Positions 1 to 9,362 of a stretch of DNA of 17,042 nucleotides are shown one piece after another; the first letter of the stretch is position 1, and each line of letters begins with the position of its first letter. The position numbers were made by a program, and so were the translations under genes. The notes beneath the pieces are model-generated. The model did not search any database. It was not told where the DNA came from and saw nothing but the letters and a program-made list of their open reading frames with translations. The stretch spans positions 1-17,042 of the forward strand of contig JALLAZ010000321.1 of assembly GCA_036939755.1 (NCBI GenBank), written 5' to 3'. Source of the stretch: Stephanodiscus triporus (lineage: Eukaryota > Bacillariophyta > Thalassiosirophyceae > Thalassiosirales > Thalassiosiraceae).

Positions 1-193
1 GTCGTTAGGAACTCGTTAGGAAGTATTTTTCTCAATCGTTACCGGACTCGTAGTACCAGCAAAATACTAATACCGAAAAAACTGCTGGTAACACCGTGGT
101 ATACAACTCTAACAATGACAGGCCTTAAACGTAGATAACACATCTTGATCTCTCCTCCGTCCCACATTCCAGCCTTTCATAGCAACATCAAAA
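1..193 (+). promoter_or_regulatory. 5' flank of the RFC3 gene
   Basis: No coding region is supported here. This AT-richer stretch precedes the RFC3 start codon and should hold its promoter and 5' UTR. Visible structure is limited to a direct repeat (tcgttagga, about 2-10 and 13-21) and a short inverted repeat (taccagca at 54-61 with tgctggta at 83-90, loop of about 21 bases). A pyrimidine-rich stretch (about 144-176, ctctcctccgtccc) lies just before the ATG, and the context aaaaATG is favourable. No clear TATA box is seen. Confidence 0.45.
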
Positions 194-1464
194 ATGCTTT
201 GGGTCGACAAGCACCGCCCCACCCGCCTCCAGCAGCTCTCCTACCACGGCAAGCTGACGCAGCGCCTGTCGTCCCTCGCCGCCGAGCCCGGAGGGCTGCC
301 CCACCTCCTCTTCTACGGTCCCCCCGGGTCCGGGAAGAAGACGCGCATTATGTCGCTGTTGCGACAGGTATTCGGACCCGGTACCGAACGGCTGCGACTA
401 GACAAGCGAACCTTCACAACTCCCACGAAGCGGACTGTGGAGATCAACATGATCTCGAGCAATTACCATATCGAAATGGCGCCGGGAGACGCCGGCCTGA
501 ACGATCGGTACGTGATACAGGACGTCATCAAGGAGATGGCGCAGAACAAGAACATCGCGAGCGTAGGGAGCGCTGAGTCCGGGGGAGGGGGAGGAGGAGG
601 TGGCATATTCGCGTCGACGTCGTCGTCCAACGAAAAGAACGACGACGAGAATAGCGCGAAGAAGAGGGCGTGCTACAAGGTGGTCGTGCTCGTCGAGGTG
701 GACAAGCTAACGCGACAGGCGCAGGCGGCGCTGCGTCGCACGATGGAGAAATACTCGTCGTCGTGTCGGCTCATACTCTGCTGCAGCAACCCCAGCAAGG
801 TCATTGATCCCGTGAGATCGAGGTGCTTGGGTATCAGGATCGCTGCTCCCTCCCACGACGAGGTAAGTAAGACCGGATGATGTTGGGTGTGGGATTATGC
901 GATTGTTCAACGCAGCGAGGAAACCCACCCCGCGCATGTCTCTCCCGTTCATCTCTTTCTTAGATCTGCGCGGTCCTGAAGACCGTCTCCCGCAAGGAAA
1001 ACATCGCTCTCGCCGACGAATTGGCCATCAACATCGCGCGCGCGTCGAATCGCAATCTCCGCCGGGCTATCCTGATGCTTGAGTCCTGCCACGTCACGTC
1101 CCGCGACGATTCCCCGCGGGAGCTCAAGGCGTCCATTCCCATCCCCCACACGGACTGGGAGAGGTACATCGCCCAGCTGGCCGCAGGGATCGTGAACGAG
1201 CAGAGTCCCAACAGCCTGATCGCCGCGCGGGAGAAGCTGTACGAGCTGTTGATCAACTGCATCCCCGCTCAGGTGATACTGAAGACGCTCGTCATGGACC
1301 TGCTCCCGACGTTGGACGATTCCATTAAGGGGCAAGTTGTGCAATGGGCGGCGTTCTACGAGCATCGTATCGCGTTGGGGAGCAAGGAGATCTTTCACCT
1401 GGAGGCCTTCATCGCCAAGTTCATGGCCATTTATAAGAAGTATCTCAACGATTTGTTCGGTTGA
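194..1464 (+). CDS. RFC3: Replication factor C subunit 3 (clamp-loader small subunit), join(194..862,964..1464)
   Basis: One of the small subunits of the RFC1-5 clamp loader, which opens PCNA and loads it on primer-template junctions in the nucleus. The spliced product is 389 residues, longer than the roughly 356 of human RFC3. The family start LWVDKxRP lies at residues 2-9. The Walker A loop GPPGSGKKT is at 42-50, the Walker B region reads LVEVDK (166-171) as in other RFC3 proteins, and the SRC motif that supplies the arginine finger is at 209-211. Exon 2 matches the RFC3 C-terminal collar, with NLRRAILMLE, TDWERYI, YELLINCIP and YEHRIALGSKEIFHLEAF. The extra length is a Gly/Ser/Asp-rich insert at about 118-158, between the SDAG-type region and Walker B. 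It replaces a short loop and includes a nine-glycine run. The start at 194 matches the family N-terminus exactly. The gene converges with the USP gene downstream. This corresponds to yeast RFC5 and human RFC3. The assignment is secure. Confidence 0.96.
863..963 (+). other. RFC3: RFC3 intron (101 bp, phase 0)
   Basis: Donor gaG|GTAAGTAAG and acceptor ttctTAG|ATC, with a pyrimidine-rich tract (tctctcccgttcatctctttcttag) before it. Exon 1 has exactly 223 codons and exon 2 restarts in frame. Reading through the intron would end at a stop after five residues. Joining restores the continuous RFC3 match (SHDE then ICAVLKT). Confidence 0.93.
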
Positions 1465-1859
1465 TTTACTCCTATGTTTAAACTTGGGGTCGGGTTTGAG
1501 GAGCGAGGACGACTGCCTCCCCTTTTCCCCGGTCACAATGACACGCTTCGAAAGTCTGGAAACTAATATTTCAGAGCAACTGCCTGACAGTGGGTGGTGG
1601 ACCCGCTTGGTTGTTGTATGTCGTCTAGCAATGTTGTCATTCCTGTCGTCATCCTCATTAGGCAGGCTGCAAAGCAGTCAAGACGGCGCGAACGGTGGAC
1701 AAGTCATTTTGTCGATTTGTAATTTTTATTAAACAATCTGAATCGTAAATCATTAACAAAATTGAATATTGACACAACATGGACTTCTCAATTTTCAGGA
1801 ACCAATGTGTCAGGTGAAGTCAACTGCACAGTCTCCTGTACAAAACATAATGGCATGAC
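1465..1859. other. Convergent intergenic region between RFC3 and the USP gene
   Basis: This 395-bp stretch holds the 3' ends of two genes that run towards each other. No conserved coding signal is seen. The open frame at about 1337-1732 is a continuation of another frame through RFC3 exon 2 and does not resemble a protein. The right part (about 1715-1860) is AT-rich, as expected for 3' UTR and poly(A) sites. Confidence 0.6.
1725..1730 (-). terminator. Candidate poly(A) signal AATAAA for the USP gene
   Basis: On the minus strand the sequence reads TTTAATAAAAATTAC, giving a canonical AATAAA about 130 bases past the USP stop codon in an AT-rich context. The position fits a 3' UTR end, but a hexamer in AT-rich DNA is weak evidence on its own. 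Confidence 0.4.
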
Positions 1860-4800
1860 TCATCCAAGGGAAATGTATTTGGCAATATTTGCAGGGTGCA
1901 TACGACGTCTTCTATAAAACAAGACATATGCAGTTTCAGTCACAACATTTCTCGGTGGAATAGGCTCGACTAGATCATCATCAAACTGCAACCATAAAGG
2001 TTCTGCAGATTCAGCGACCAATTTTGAAGCTGCATTGGATGAGGTCTCTTTTTCCTTGTTCCGCACTAGACTCCACCGAGTATTTGGAGCTGCTTCTTCC
2101 TCGCCTGTCTCGGCGTCTGTAATGCCTGAACCATTAAAGTTGTATGCAACATCTTCTTCTCCGTCGGGACTGCATGCAGTCGCTTTGCATGTTGCAACGT
2201 AGTGCCCACCTGTCATTCCTCCGTAGTGATTCACAACACCAACTAGATCATAAATGAAGACCTCGTCGTTCGATTCTCTGAACAGCGGCGACTCTTTGGC
2301 ACACCACTCACGCATATTAAGTCCTGTCAGTGGAAAGTCTACTCTGGTGCTGATTTTCTCCCTCCAACGTGACGAAGCGCTGAAACGCTTCAAATGAAAC
2401 GTCAATAGATCTGGCAAGTTCCACAGAGTCATACTTTGCTTACCCTCCCGATCAACCTTACATTGGGGGCAACGCCAGCAGCCAGTGGCTTCTAATTGTT
2501 GTTCTTTGCAGAATTCTGTGAGGCATGCACCAATATGCAATCCTCCGCGATAGGAGCTTGGTTGGCGCGTGATTGCTTTATCCCCTAGTTGGCCTCTCTG
2601 CTTAGCATCAAGCAGTGCACGACTCTGTGGATGGGTGGCAAGGAGCGGTGGTGCATATAGAAGCTGCATTGGCTTAGAGTTGTTTGAGTCATCTGTTTTT
2701 TCGTGCCAGTGCACCACTAGCGCATGCCTTGCATTCATGTAGTTGCCAATAGTGCGAACTAACGAGAACGGAAAAGGTACATCTTCGTCGTGTGTTCCAA
2801 CAGGTGATTTTGCCTCTGTTACGCGAACATCAAATGGAAGAAGAGGAAGAACTTCCTTCAACTTTTTGCTTAGCGTGTCAGACATGAAAGTTACGTCGAA
2901 GGGAGTATGGTCACCATTCTTCTGGGTTTCCTGTCCACAATCTATTGCAGATTTCACGTAATGTTGGTCACTCGTTATCAAGGCTCTAATAACTCGAGAT
3001 AGAACCTTTCGGACATCATATCTCTTTCTCCCATTTTCAGGTGAATTGAAAGGGTGATCTTCCAAGAATCTCGATGCTTGAGCAAGTATGTGCGCTCCAG
3101 CTCTGGCTGTGCTCCATTCATTATGGCACTGAATATAGAAAGATTGACCAAAGAGATAGCATTTCTTACTCTTGCGATCTAGACACCTGTGATGGACGAC
3201 AAACTCCGTTGGCTTCGGCCTTGGAGAAGCATGACTGTACAAAGGACGCACTCGACCTGAAGTGAAACTCTCAATGGAATACGTCTCATCCCATTTGGAA
3301 GAAAAATTGTCAAAGTGGACCTTGACCTTCATGATTGGTTGGCAAGTTTCTCCTCCCTTTGACCTAGGGCCATTCACCAAGTCTTCAGCAACAAGTTCGA
3401 TCACACTGCCCGGAAACCAATGGCCACGGTGATCAATGGCATCTACACGCAAGCCTAGTGTGAAATCTTTGTCTGACTTCGGCCAGAGATTGCGGGAGAT
3501 GGCCTTCGCAAGCAGAGTGGGATTCGTATCAAAAACTATGCATTCTTTTTCATCGCCATACACCTTCAAATATTCTTGCGCAATCTCGTCTTCTTTCCTG
3601 TTTCGGTTTACTATTTGACATGCACTGTCATTGCTCATTTCACTAGCAGTAGTAGAAGCATCATCTGACTTTTCATCATGAAAACTGCTCCGCGCTTCGA
3701 TGGACCTGACGCACAACGTGGTTTCGAACACAATTATACTTGCAATTGTCGGCGACGATTCGTCATCCAGCGACTCTTGCTGAAGAAGTCTCAAACATGG
3801 TCCTTCTTTATCAGGCAGAAGTGACACTTTAGTGAACACTTTTGTGAAAGAATTAACGTTATCACTTGAATTTGTTGCAACATCTTCTTTCTTGCACACT
3901 CTCAAATCTTTCATCTGGATGCCACTTAAATTCTGCAACTTCATTTTCAAGTCACCTATATCAGCCAGTCTGGACATTGGTACTAGATACTCTTCCATGA
4001 TGAGTTCTTTGGAAGGTGGAGAAGGCTTTACTTCTCTTGACGATGGCTTATCCTTATGCTGATGCCGGTTCCAAACACTGGTCAATGTGTTTGGACAATT
4101 AAGAGTCGTCGCGCGTCTAATAACAGTACATTGGAAAATCACCTCAGCCACGGTGGGAAATGGGAGAGACAGCATGTTAAACGGATCGAAGTTTTTGCTT
4201 GAATGATTGCACACGGGACATGTTACACGGTTGTAAACTTGGCCCATGGAAAGGTCCGATATTGCAGAACGATTACGTCGAAGGAACCGTCGCCATGCCT
4301 CTTGGCCAACTCTTGAAAGCTCAGACTTTTCGATGAATTTATCCTCTAGTGCTTCCACGTAGGGTTTCTTCTTCACTCTATTGCCATCCTCATGAAGCAT
4401 GTCAAACATGTCATTTAGCAACTCTTGAGCATCCTGCTGGTCTGCTCCGCAGTACTGAGAGCGACACTTTGCGAGGAAACTACGAACCTTTTGAGGCGCA
4501 CGGGCTCCGTACTTTCCACTCCACATGAAATGCAGCAAGTCCGAGAATTCCTCAAGTATTTTACCCCCAGTTCCCAACGGATTTTCCTTATTTATGTCCC
4601 CATTTATTTTGAATTGCCCACTCAATAAGTACGATCTTAGTAGCGGCAAGTATGACATGCATTGCCAACCAGAGTTTGCATAACAGGTGTTACCCAAGTT
4701 AATCAGGCCACATGCACCGTATGATGGGAACGAGCACACAGCACTGCTGTTTGGATCAGGAGTGGTTGCCTCGCTGGTATCTTTCTTCTTAATTACCCCT

Positions 4801-7800
4801 GTAGCTAACCGGCTTTTTGTCTCGTTTGATGAATTGGCTTCTTCGCCATTGTTATCGCTGTCAAGGTTTTTCACGCTGCCGGACGTCATACGGCCCCTGA
4901 CTGCCAGGCGATCGGACTTAACGTCAATCCACTCCTCGTGGTTCCCAGAACGGGCGTTAAAATGGACACGGACGTGAGTATATTCTCTGAATTCATCCGA
5001 GTTTCCATTATTGGAAGCGGGTCCATCTGAAAAATGACCATCAGGTTCAGTGTCACCATTGGCCAGTGTTATGTTGTCAACATTTACAATGATTGCTTGA
5101 TACCAACAACCGGTAGAATCCATAGCGTCCACCACCGTTTTCATGATCGATGTTTTCAAAGGTTCGGCGTTGGCATCTAGCCCACGCAACAGTAGTCTAA
5201 AACAAGCATCCTCGTCTGCAATCCTACGCACAGTTGTCGCCTTGGCCGCTGCCTCGCGAGGCCATGTAAAGGTTCCGTCTTTGCTAGCGATTGCATATTC
5301 ATACATCAGGCGCGTCCCGTCCGAAATACCAATACTTTCAACAGAGTGCTGGTCGGCATATGCCTCCCACCGTTCTTCGTACTTGTCGTATGAAGATGTG
5401 CTTATGGGAACTTCGGAGCATCGGTTCTTACAAAGGAGCGCCCATGGACCGTATCGGCTTCCAGTGGTAGTGGCCCTGTTTTCAAATCTCCACAATCTCG
5501 TCCTGCCCTCTCCGTGGCTATCGCGCGCCTTTGTGTGGTTTATTGGCAGCCGAACGACGATTTCAGCAAATAGACGCCACAAGGGTTGATCTGGCATTGC
5601 CATCATTCTGATGGACAAGGGTCCTGCATCTCCCCGTCTATACGGTTGCTGGGGATCACAAATTTGACAATGAACGACCCAAGGATGAGTTGCGATTCTA
5701 ACTGATGGTGGAATTTCTTTCGGGTAGTGCTGCATGGTATGCTCTGCCCCTTGTGAAATTACTTCCACCAATTCTTCTCCATCTTTCACAGCCCAATCAT
5801 CTACTCCTCCATTCATGTACATCTCGCGGTTCCCATCATCAGGAAGAATCATCCTCGGAAGTGGAGGCCCACCTCCGTACATTTCATATAGCACATTCCA
5901 AACCCCAGGAGGGACTAATACGTAATCCTCTCCGTTAACGACAGAAGTCTTCATGGCCTCATACGAGCCTCGTGATCCGGACAAACATGGGGAATCGGGG
6001 GAATGGTCAATCAGTCTATCCGTCGACATTTCCCGAGGTCTTTTTAAAGATCTTGGCATGATAGGAAAATCGTTCGCCGGCTTGTTTCGATCAACGTAAT
6101 TTCGCCACCCGGCGAAAGCGACCCACTCATCCCACCACCGTTTGTCTATGCAGTAAACCACTCCGTGGCCCAGACCGCCCTTCCCATCCGCACCACCTAT
6201 ACCTCCCCAGACGTAGTTAAAATCGCCATCGCTCTTCACGACCTCGTCTGAGGGAAGGTCCGACGCTTCTTTCACAGAAAACATTCGTCGTAACCCGCCC
6301 CTTGCCGGTATCGGTGCGGGCGAATGCTCATTCACCCCATCGCTAGATGGCGCGGGCGAATCCTCTACTGCATTGTGCAAATTCCAATCGATCCACCGTT
6401 GCGCCACCAGCTGGCACTCCATTTGCGCGGTCGGAAGGATGCCGGTGCCGAATAAATGGAACATGATGCTGTCCAGTACCATATCGTCCATGGCAACATC
6501 TGCCCATTCTGCAAAATCTTTCATCGACCAGGATAATCGAACGACACCGTCCCCATTGGAAAATGACGAGTTATTGGCTAAAGAGACGGAGTTGTCATTG
6601 CTGAGAAAAGCGGACACATCGACGAATTTACGAATGTGGTATAATTCGCTCGGGGTAAAATTGGTCGCGACGGTTGCAGTTCCCCCGTCCTGCGATGCAC
6701 GCAGGAGCACGGCGCTCACTTTTTGGCACTTCATGGACGGAAGAGTACTCGCTGCCGTCGATGGTTGGTCTTTCATCTCGACCGATTCCCCGTCTGAATC
6801 CAGGAGGCTCCTCAACCGCCGCGTCCCGTAGACGCCGCTGTCCCGCGAATCGCTATGCCGTCTGCTACCCAGAGATTCGGCCAACAACGTGGCGAGGACC
6901 TCCACCGAGCCCTTAGCGTCGATGCACATCCGACTTATCTCGCGCGACGTGGGATAATCGTCCCCGTGATCTGCCGAGGGGAGCATAACGCCCTCGTAAT
7001 TGTAGTAATACTTCAGTGAATCGTACGTCAGCACAACGCCCTCGTCAATTTCCAGCAGCCACGTGGGTAGTCCCCCCGCGGGATGGGAGGCAAGGAGGGA
7101 ATGCAGCTCCCTCGGAGGTAGGAGGAGGTGGAACAGCAGGCTCACCTTCTGCCGTCGCGTGCCTCGCAATGCCATGGCTAAAAGGAAGCAGAGCGACGAG
7201 AAGTGTACCCCGACGGGCTCGCATATTGTCAGGTCCGGCCGATCGTACACCTCGGACGGTGACGAGAATGACGGCGGTCCCGGCGGAGGAGGCATCCTCC
7301 TCCCGCCGGACGTCGGATCATGCCGTCTCTTGGTCGGCGGCGGCCGTTGCCGTCGTCGCGGCTGCTTCAAACTCAATGCCGCCGAGGTCCTTATCGCGTT
7401 GCCGGAGGAGGGGGGACGGTCCCCCCCCACCTCCACCTCCGTTTCCTCCTTCCCCTCCCCGTCCCCATCCCGGAGGAGCGCGAGCTTGTTCACGTCCATG
7501 GTCAGGCTCGCCTCCGCGGCGCTCAGCTTGGCGATTTCGGCGACGTAGTCCCATCGCGACTCCGACATGTACAGCAGCAGGAGGTAGGCCGAGCCGTAAA
7601 CGTCGATCCTGCCCGTCGCATCCCCATCAGCCGACGGTCGCCGACGATCGACGCCACCACCACCACCACCACCACCCCGGGCGTTGGCGTCGGCGTCGGC
7701 GTCGGCGCCAAGGTCCTCGTCCTCCCCCCGAGCCACGTCCCGGCCCGACATGGAGCGCCTGCGAGGTCTCGACTTACGCGCGGGGGACGTCGGCGGATGC

Positions 7801-9329
7801 GTCGTCGTCGCTGTCGTCGTCGTCGTCGTCGTCCCTCCCCCAAGGCCCAAAAGGCCTGATCGCCTGCGGCTCGGCTCGACGACATCGGCGGTCGTCGTCG
7901 CGGCGTCGTCCCCACTCCCCGCGGCGGGATTCGTGGCAGAGGGGGCATCGCCGCCGCCGCCGCCTCCTCCTCCGTCCTCCGACGACTGTGCGTCCCCCTC
8001 CACCCCCCTCGCCGCGACGCGCGATCTTAGCTCCCGAAGGCACCGTCCTCCCCCCTCGAACACTTTCCGAAAGGCGACGACATCGAGTAGCCTATACCTT
8101 CGATACGCCTCCCTCGATCGGTCGTGAGATTCCTCCAGCGGATCGGGCGTGGGCGACCTTCGACCGCCGCCGGAGGAGGAGGAGGAGCCCCCCCCCCCGT
8201 CGTGCTGCCTTTCTCCTCCACCTCCTCCCATCGACGAGGACGACGACGGCAGCAGCCTCTGCGCCGAGGACAGGGGGGAGTACGCTAGGAGCTTCCCGGC
8301 CTTCTTCGACAGCGACGGGGCCCACTTGCCCCCGCCCCCTTCTCCCTCCCTGTTGGCGTTGTTTGCATTCCTCGTCGCGACGACGTCGTCGGCCGAACCG
8401 ATCGCGCCTCCTCCTCCTCCTCCCCCTCCTCCTCCCCCTCCCCCTCCTCCGCCTACTCCATCGAGTATCGATCGCATCGCCGCCTTGACCCGTCTCCGAA
8501 CGAAGGAAACCTCCGCGGGCGTGAGACGATTTATCGTCGCGGAAATCGTCGCGTCCAACGTCGAGACCAGGTCCATCGGATCGAGGATGCGGGGGGATAG
8601 AGTCGAGAATAGTTCCTCCCATCGAACGTCGATAACGTTTTCCACCTCCTCCCGAGGCGCGTCGACGTCGTCGTCGTCGACGACGCCGACGACGACTGCG
8701 GCAAAGAACGACGACGGCGACGACGAGGCGAGGGAGGAGGATATGAGCGGCGGCGAGATCGGGGAGGAGGAGGAGGGTTCTGGTTGGACGACGACGATCG
8801 ACGACGACGACGTCGACGTCGGAGGGGAGGACGGCGACGCCCCTACGATCGCATCCCCGACGCGACCGCCGCCGCCGCCGTCGTCGTTCTCGTCCACGTC
8901 GCTGACGCCGCCGGGAAGACGACGCTGCCCGTCGCGGGGAGGATCCTCGCGTCTGCGTCCCCTCCGTCGCGAGGACGACGACGACACGTTCGACGCCGAA
9001 GACGGGGACGGCGGCGGCACGGCCCCGTCGACAACGTCATTTTCGCGCGCCGACGCCGACGCCGCCGCCGACGACGACGACGCGGGGCGATCGGCCGCGT
9101 CGGGGCCCGCGTCGTCGTCGTCGTCGTCGTCGTTGTCGACGACGGGGGACGTCGCCGCGTCCCGCCTCTCCCCCCCCGCGCGCCGCCTGCTCCCGTCCGT
9201 AGTCGTCGTCGTTTTCGTCGTCCCGCCCTTTCCTCCACCTCCACCTCCCTCCTCCCCTCCCGAGAGCCGTCCGGGATCCCGTACCGACGAGCGGGATGAG
9301 ACGATCGGCTTGGATTGGGGGCATCCCAT
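1860..9329 (-). CDS. Giant USP32-like ubiquitin carboxyl-terminal hydrolase (2,489 aa, single exon)
   Basis: A cysteine protease that removes ubiquitin from proteins. The catalytic core runs from about residue 1540 to 2475. Its Cys box is GLINLGNTCYANSGWQC (catalytic Cys1549), followed by the QQDAQELL box, two CxxC pairs (CPVC near 1708, CPQC near 2290), and the His box GGMTGGHYVA (His2376). It ends in LQFDDD (Asp2450) and AYVLFY. Upstream lie a DUSP domain (about 1045-1165; RWWDEWVAF and DYVLVPPGVWNVLYEMYGG) and a ubiquitin-like stretch (about 1205-1290). Before these, at about 690-980, segments GVHFSSL...RGTRRQKVSLLFHLL and SMKDFAEW...LLIMFHLFGTGI-like text recall the degenerate EF-hand part of human USP32. 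Two Tudor-like modules occur at about 1395-1480 and 1955-2035, the second inside the catalytic domain. Residues 1-680 are mostly Ser/Asp/Gly-rich with ordered islands (228-288, 403-436, 576-616). The start gives MGCPQSK, a myristoylation/palmitoylation motif, and there is no C-terminal CaaX box. Unusual: Trp replaces the usual Leu in NSxLQC. USP is certain; USP32 type is likely. Confidence 0.93.
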   Translation of the reverse strand: MGCPQSKPIVSSRSSVRDPGRLSGGEEGGGGGGKGGTTKTTTTTDGSRRRAGGERRDAATSPVVDNDDDDDDDAGPDAADRPASSSSAAASASARENDVVDGAVPPPSPSSASNVSSSSSRRRGRRREDPPRDGQRRLPGGVSDVDENDDGGGGGRVGDAIVGASPSSPPTSTSSSSIVVVQPEPSSSSPISPPLISSSLASSSPSSFFAAVVVGVVDDDDVDAPREEVENVIDVRWEELFSTLSPRILDPMDLVSTLDATISATINRLTPAEVSFVRRRVKAAMRSILDGVGGGGGGGGGGGGGGGGAIGSADDVVATRNANNANREGEGGGGKWAPSLSKKAGKLLAYSPLSSAQRLLPSSSSSMGGGGGERQHDGGGGSSSSSGGGRRSPTPDPLEESHDRSREAYRRYRLLDVVAFRKVFEGGGRCLRELRSRVAARGVEGDAQSSEDGGGGGGGGDAPSATNPAAGSGDDAATTTADVVEPSRRRSGLLGLGGGTTTTTTTATTTHPPTSPARKSRPRRRSMSGRDVARGEDEDLGADADADANARGGGGGGGGVDRRRPSADGDATGRIDVYGSAYLLLLYMSESRWDYVAEIAKLSAAEASLTMDVNKLALLRDGDGEGKEETEVEVGGDRPPSSGNAIRTSAALSLKQPRRRQRPPPTKRRHDPTSGGRRMPPPPGPPSFSSPSEVYDRPDLTICEPVGVHFSSLCFLLAMALRGTRRQKVSLLFHLLLPPRELHSLLASHPAGGLPTWLLEIDEGVVLTYDSLKYYYNYEGVMLPSADHGDDYPTSREISRMCIDAKGSVEVLATLLAESLGSRRHSDSRDSGVYGTRRLRSLLDSDGESVEMKDQPSTAASTLPSMKCQKVSAVLLRASQDGGTATVATNFTPSELYHIRKFVDVSAFLSNDNSVSLANNSSFSNGDGVVRLSWSMKDFAEWADVAMDDMVLDSIMFHLFGTGILPTAQMECQLVAQRWIDWNLHNAVEDSPAPSSDGVNEHSPAPIPARGGLRRMFSVKEASDLPSDEVVKSDGDFNYVWGGIGGADGKGGLGHGVVYCIDKRWWDEWVAFAGWRNYVDRNKPANDFPIMPRSLKRPREMSTDRLIDHSPDSPCLSGSRGSYEAMKTSVVNGEDYVLVPPGVWNVLYEMYGGGPPLPRMILPDDGNREMYMNGGVDDWAVKDGEELVEVISQGAEHTMQHYPKEIPPSVRIATHPWVVHCQICDPQQPYRRGDAGPLSIRMMAMPDQPLWRLFAEIVVRLPINHTKARDSHGEGRTRLWRFENRATTTGSRYGPWALLCKNRCSEVPISTSSYDKYEERWEAYADQHSVESIGISDGTRLMYEYAIASKDGTFTWPREAAAKATTVRRIADEDACFRLLLRGLDANAEPLKTSIMKTVVDAMDSTGCWYQAIIVNVDNITLANGDTEPDGHFSDGPASNNGNSDEFREYTHVRVHFNARSGNHEEWIDVKSDRLAVRGRMTSGSVKNLDSDNNGEEANSSNETKSRLATGVIKKKDTSEATTPDPNSSAVCSFPSYGACGLINLGNTCYANSGWQCMSYLPLLRSYLLSGQFKINGDINKENPLGTGGKILEEFSDLLHFMWSGKYGARAPQKVRSFLAKCRSQYCGADQQDAQELLNDMFDMLHEDGNRVKKKPYVEALEDKFIEKSELSRVGQEAWRRFLRRNRSAISDLSMGQVYNRVTCPVCNHSSKNFDPFNMLSLPFPTVAEVIFQCTVIRRATTLNCPNTLTSVWNRHQHKDKPSSREVKPSPPSKELIMEEYLVPMSRLADIGDLKMKLQNLSGIQMKDLRVCKKEDVATNSSDNVNSFTKVFTKVSLLPDKEGPCLRLLQQESLDDESSPTIASIIVFETTLCVRSIEARSSFHDEKSDDASTTASEMSNDSACQIVNRNRKEDEIAQEYLKVYGDEKECIVFDTNPTLLAKAISRNLWPKSDKDFTLGLRVDAIDHRGHWFPGSVIELVAEDLVNGPRSKGGETCQPIMKVKVHFDNFSSKWDETYSIESFTSGRVRPLYSHASPRPKPTEFVVHHRCLDRKSKKCYLFGQSFYIQCHNEWSTARAGAHILAQASRFLEDHPFNSPENGRKRYDVRKVLSRVIRALITSDQHYVKSAIDCGQETQKNGDHTPFDVTFMSDTLSKKLKEVLPLLPFDVRVTEAKSPVGTHDEDVPFPFSLVRTIGNYMNARHALVVHWHEKTDDSNNSKPMQLLYAPPLLATHPQSRALLDAKQRGQLGDKAITRQPSSYRGGLHIGACLTEFCKEQQLEATGCWRCPQCKVDREGKQSMTLWNLPDLLTFHLKRFSASSRWREKISTRVDFPLTGLNMREWCAKESPLFRESNDEVFIYDLVGVVNHYGGMTGGHYVATCKATACSPDGEEDVAYNFNGSGITDAETGEEEAAPNTRWSLVRNKEKETSSNAASKLVAESAEPLWLQFDDDLVEPIPPRNVVTETAYVLFYRRRRMHPANIAKYISLG
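7320..9240 (-). repeat. GC-rich low-complexity coding region with triplet repeats (USP N-terminus)
   Basis: This part of the USP gene is dominated by GAC, TCG, GGA and CCG-type triplets and codes for homopolymer-like runs. Examples are 16 consecutive glycines encoded at 8406-8453, Asp runs, Ser runs near 9110-9130 and Thr runs. Because the repeats have a period of three bases, nearly every frame on both strands stays open, giving long spurious antisense frames (for example 402 and 490 codons). The true frame is supported by ordered islands (such as RWEELFSTLSPRILDPMDL) between the runs. Confidence 0.85.
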
Positions 9330-9362
9330 GGTGTTTTTTAGTTTGTGTTTTGCTTAATGGTC

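Noticed and set aside
54..90. 8-bp inverted repeat with a 21-base loop
   Set aside because: It is short, with a large loop and no run of T after it. It does not look like a terminator, tRNA or known regulatory RNA, so it is only mentioned in the flank entry.
949..1536. 195-codon minus-strand frame across RFC3 exon 2
   Set aside because: It lies antisense to a clearly conserved RFC3 exon and resembles no known protein.
7016..9357. Long plus-strand frames (about 490 and 402 codons) opposite the USP N-terminus
   Set aside because: They are Arg/Pro/Ser/Asp runs produced by triplet repeats that keep all frames open. They have no ordered islands, while the minus frame joins directly to the USP domains.
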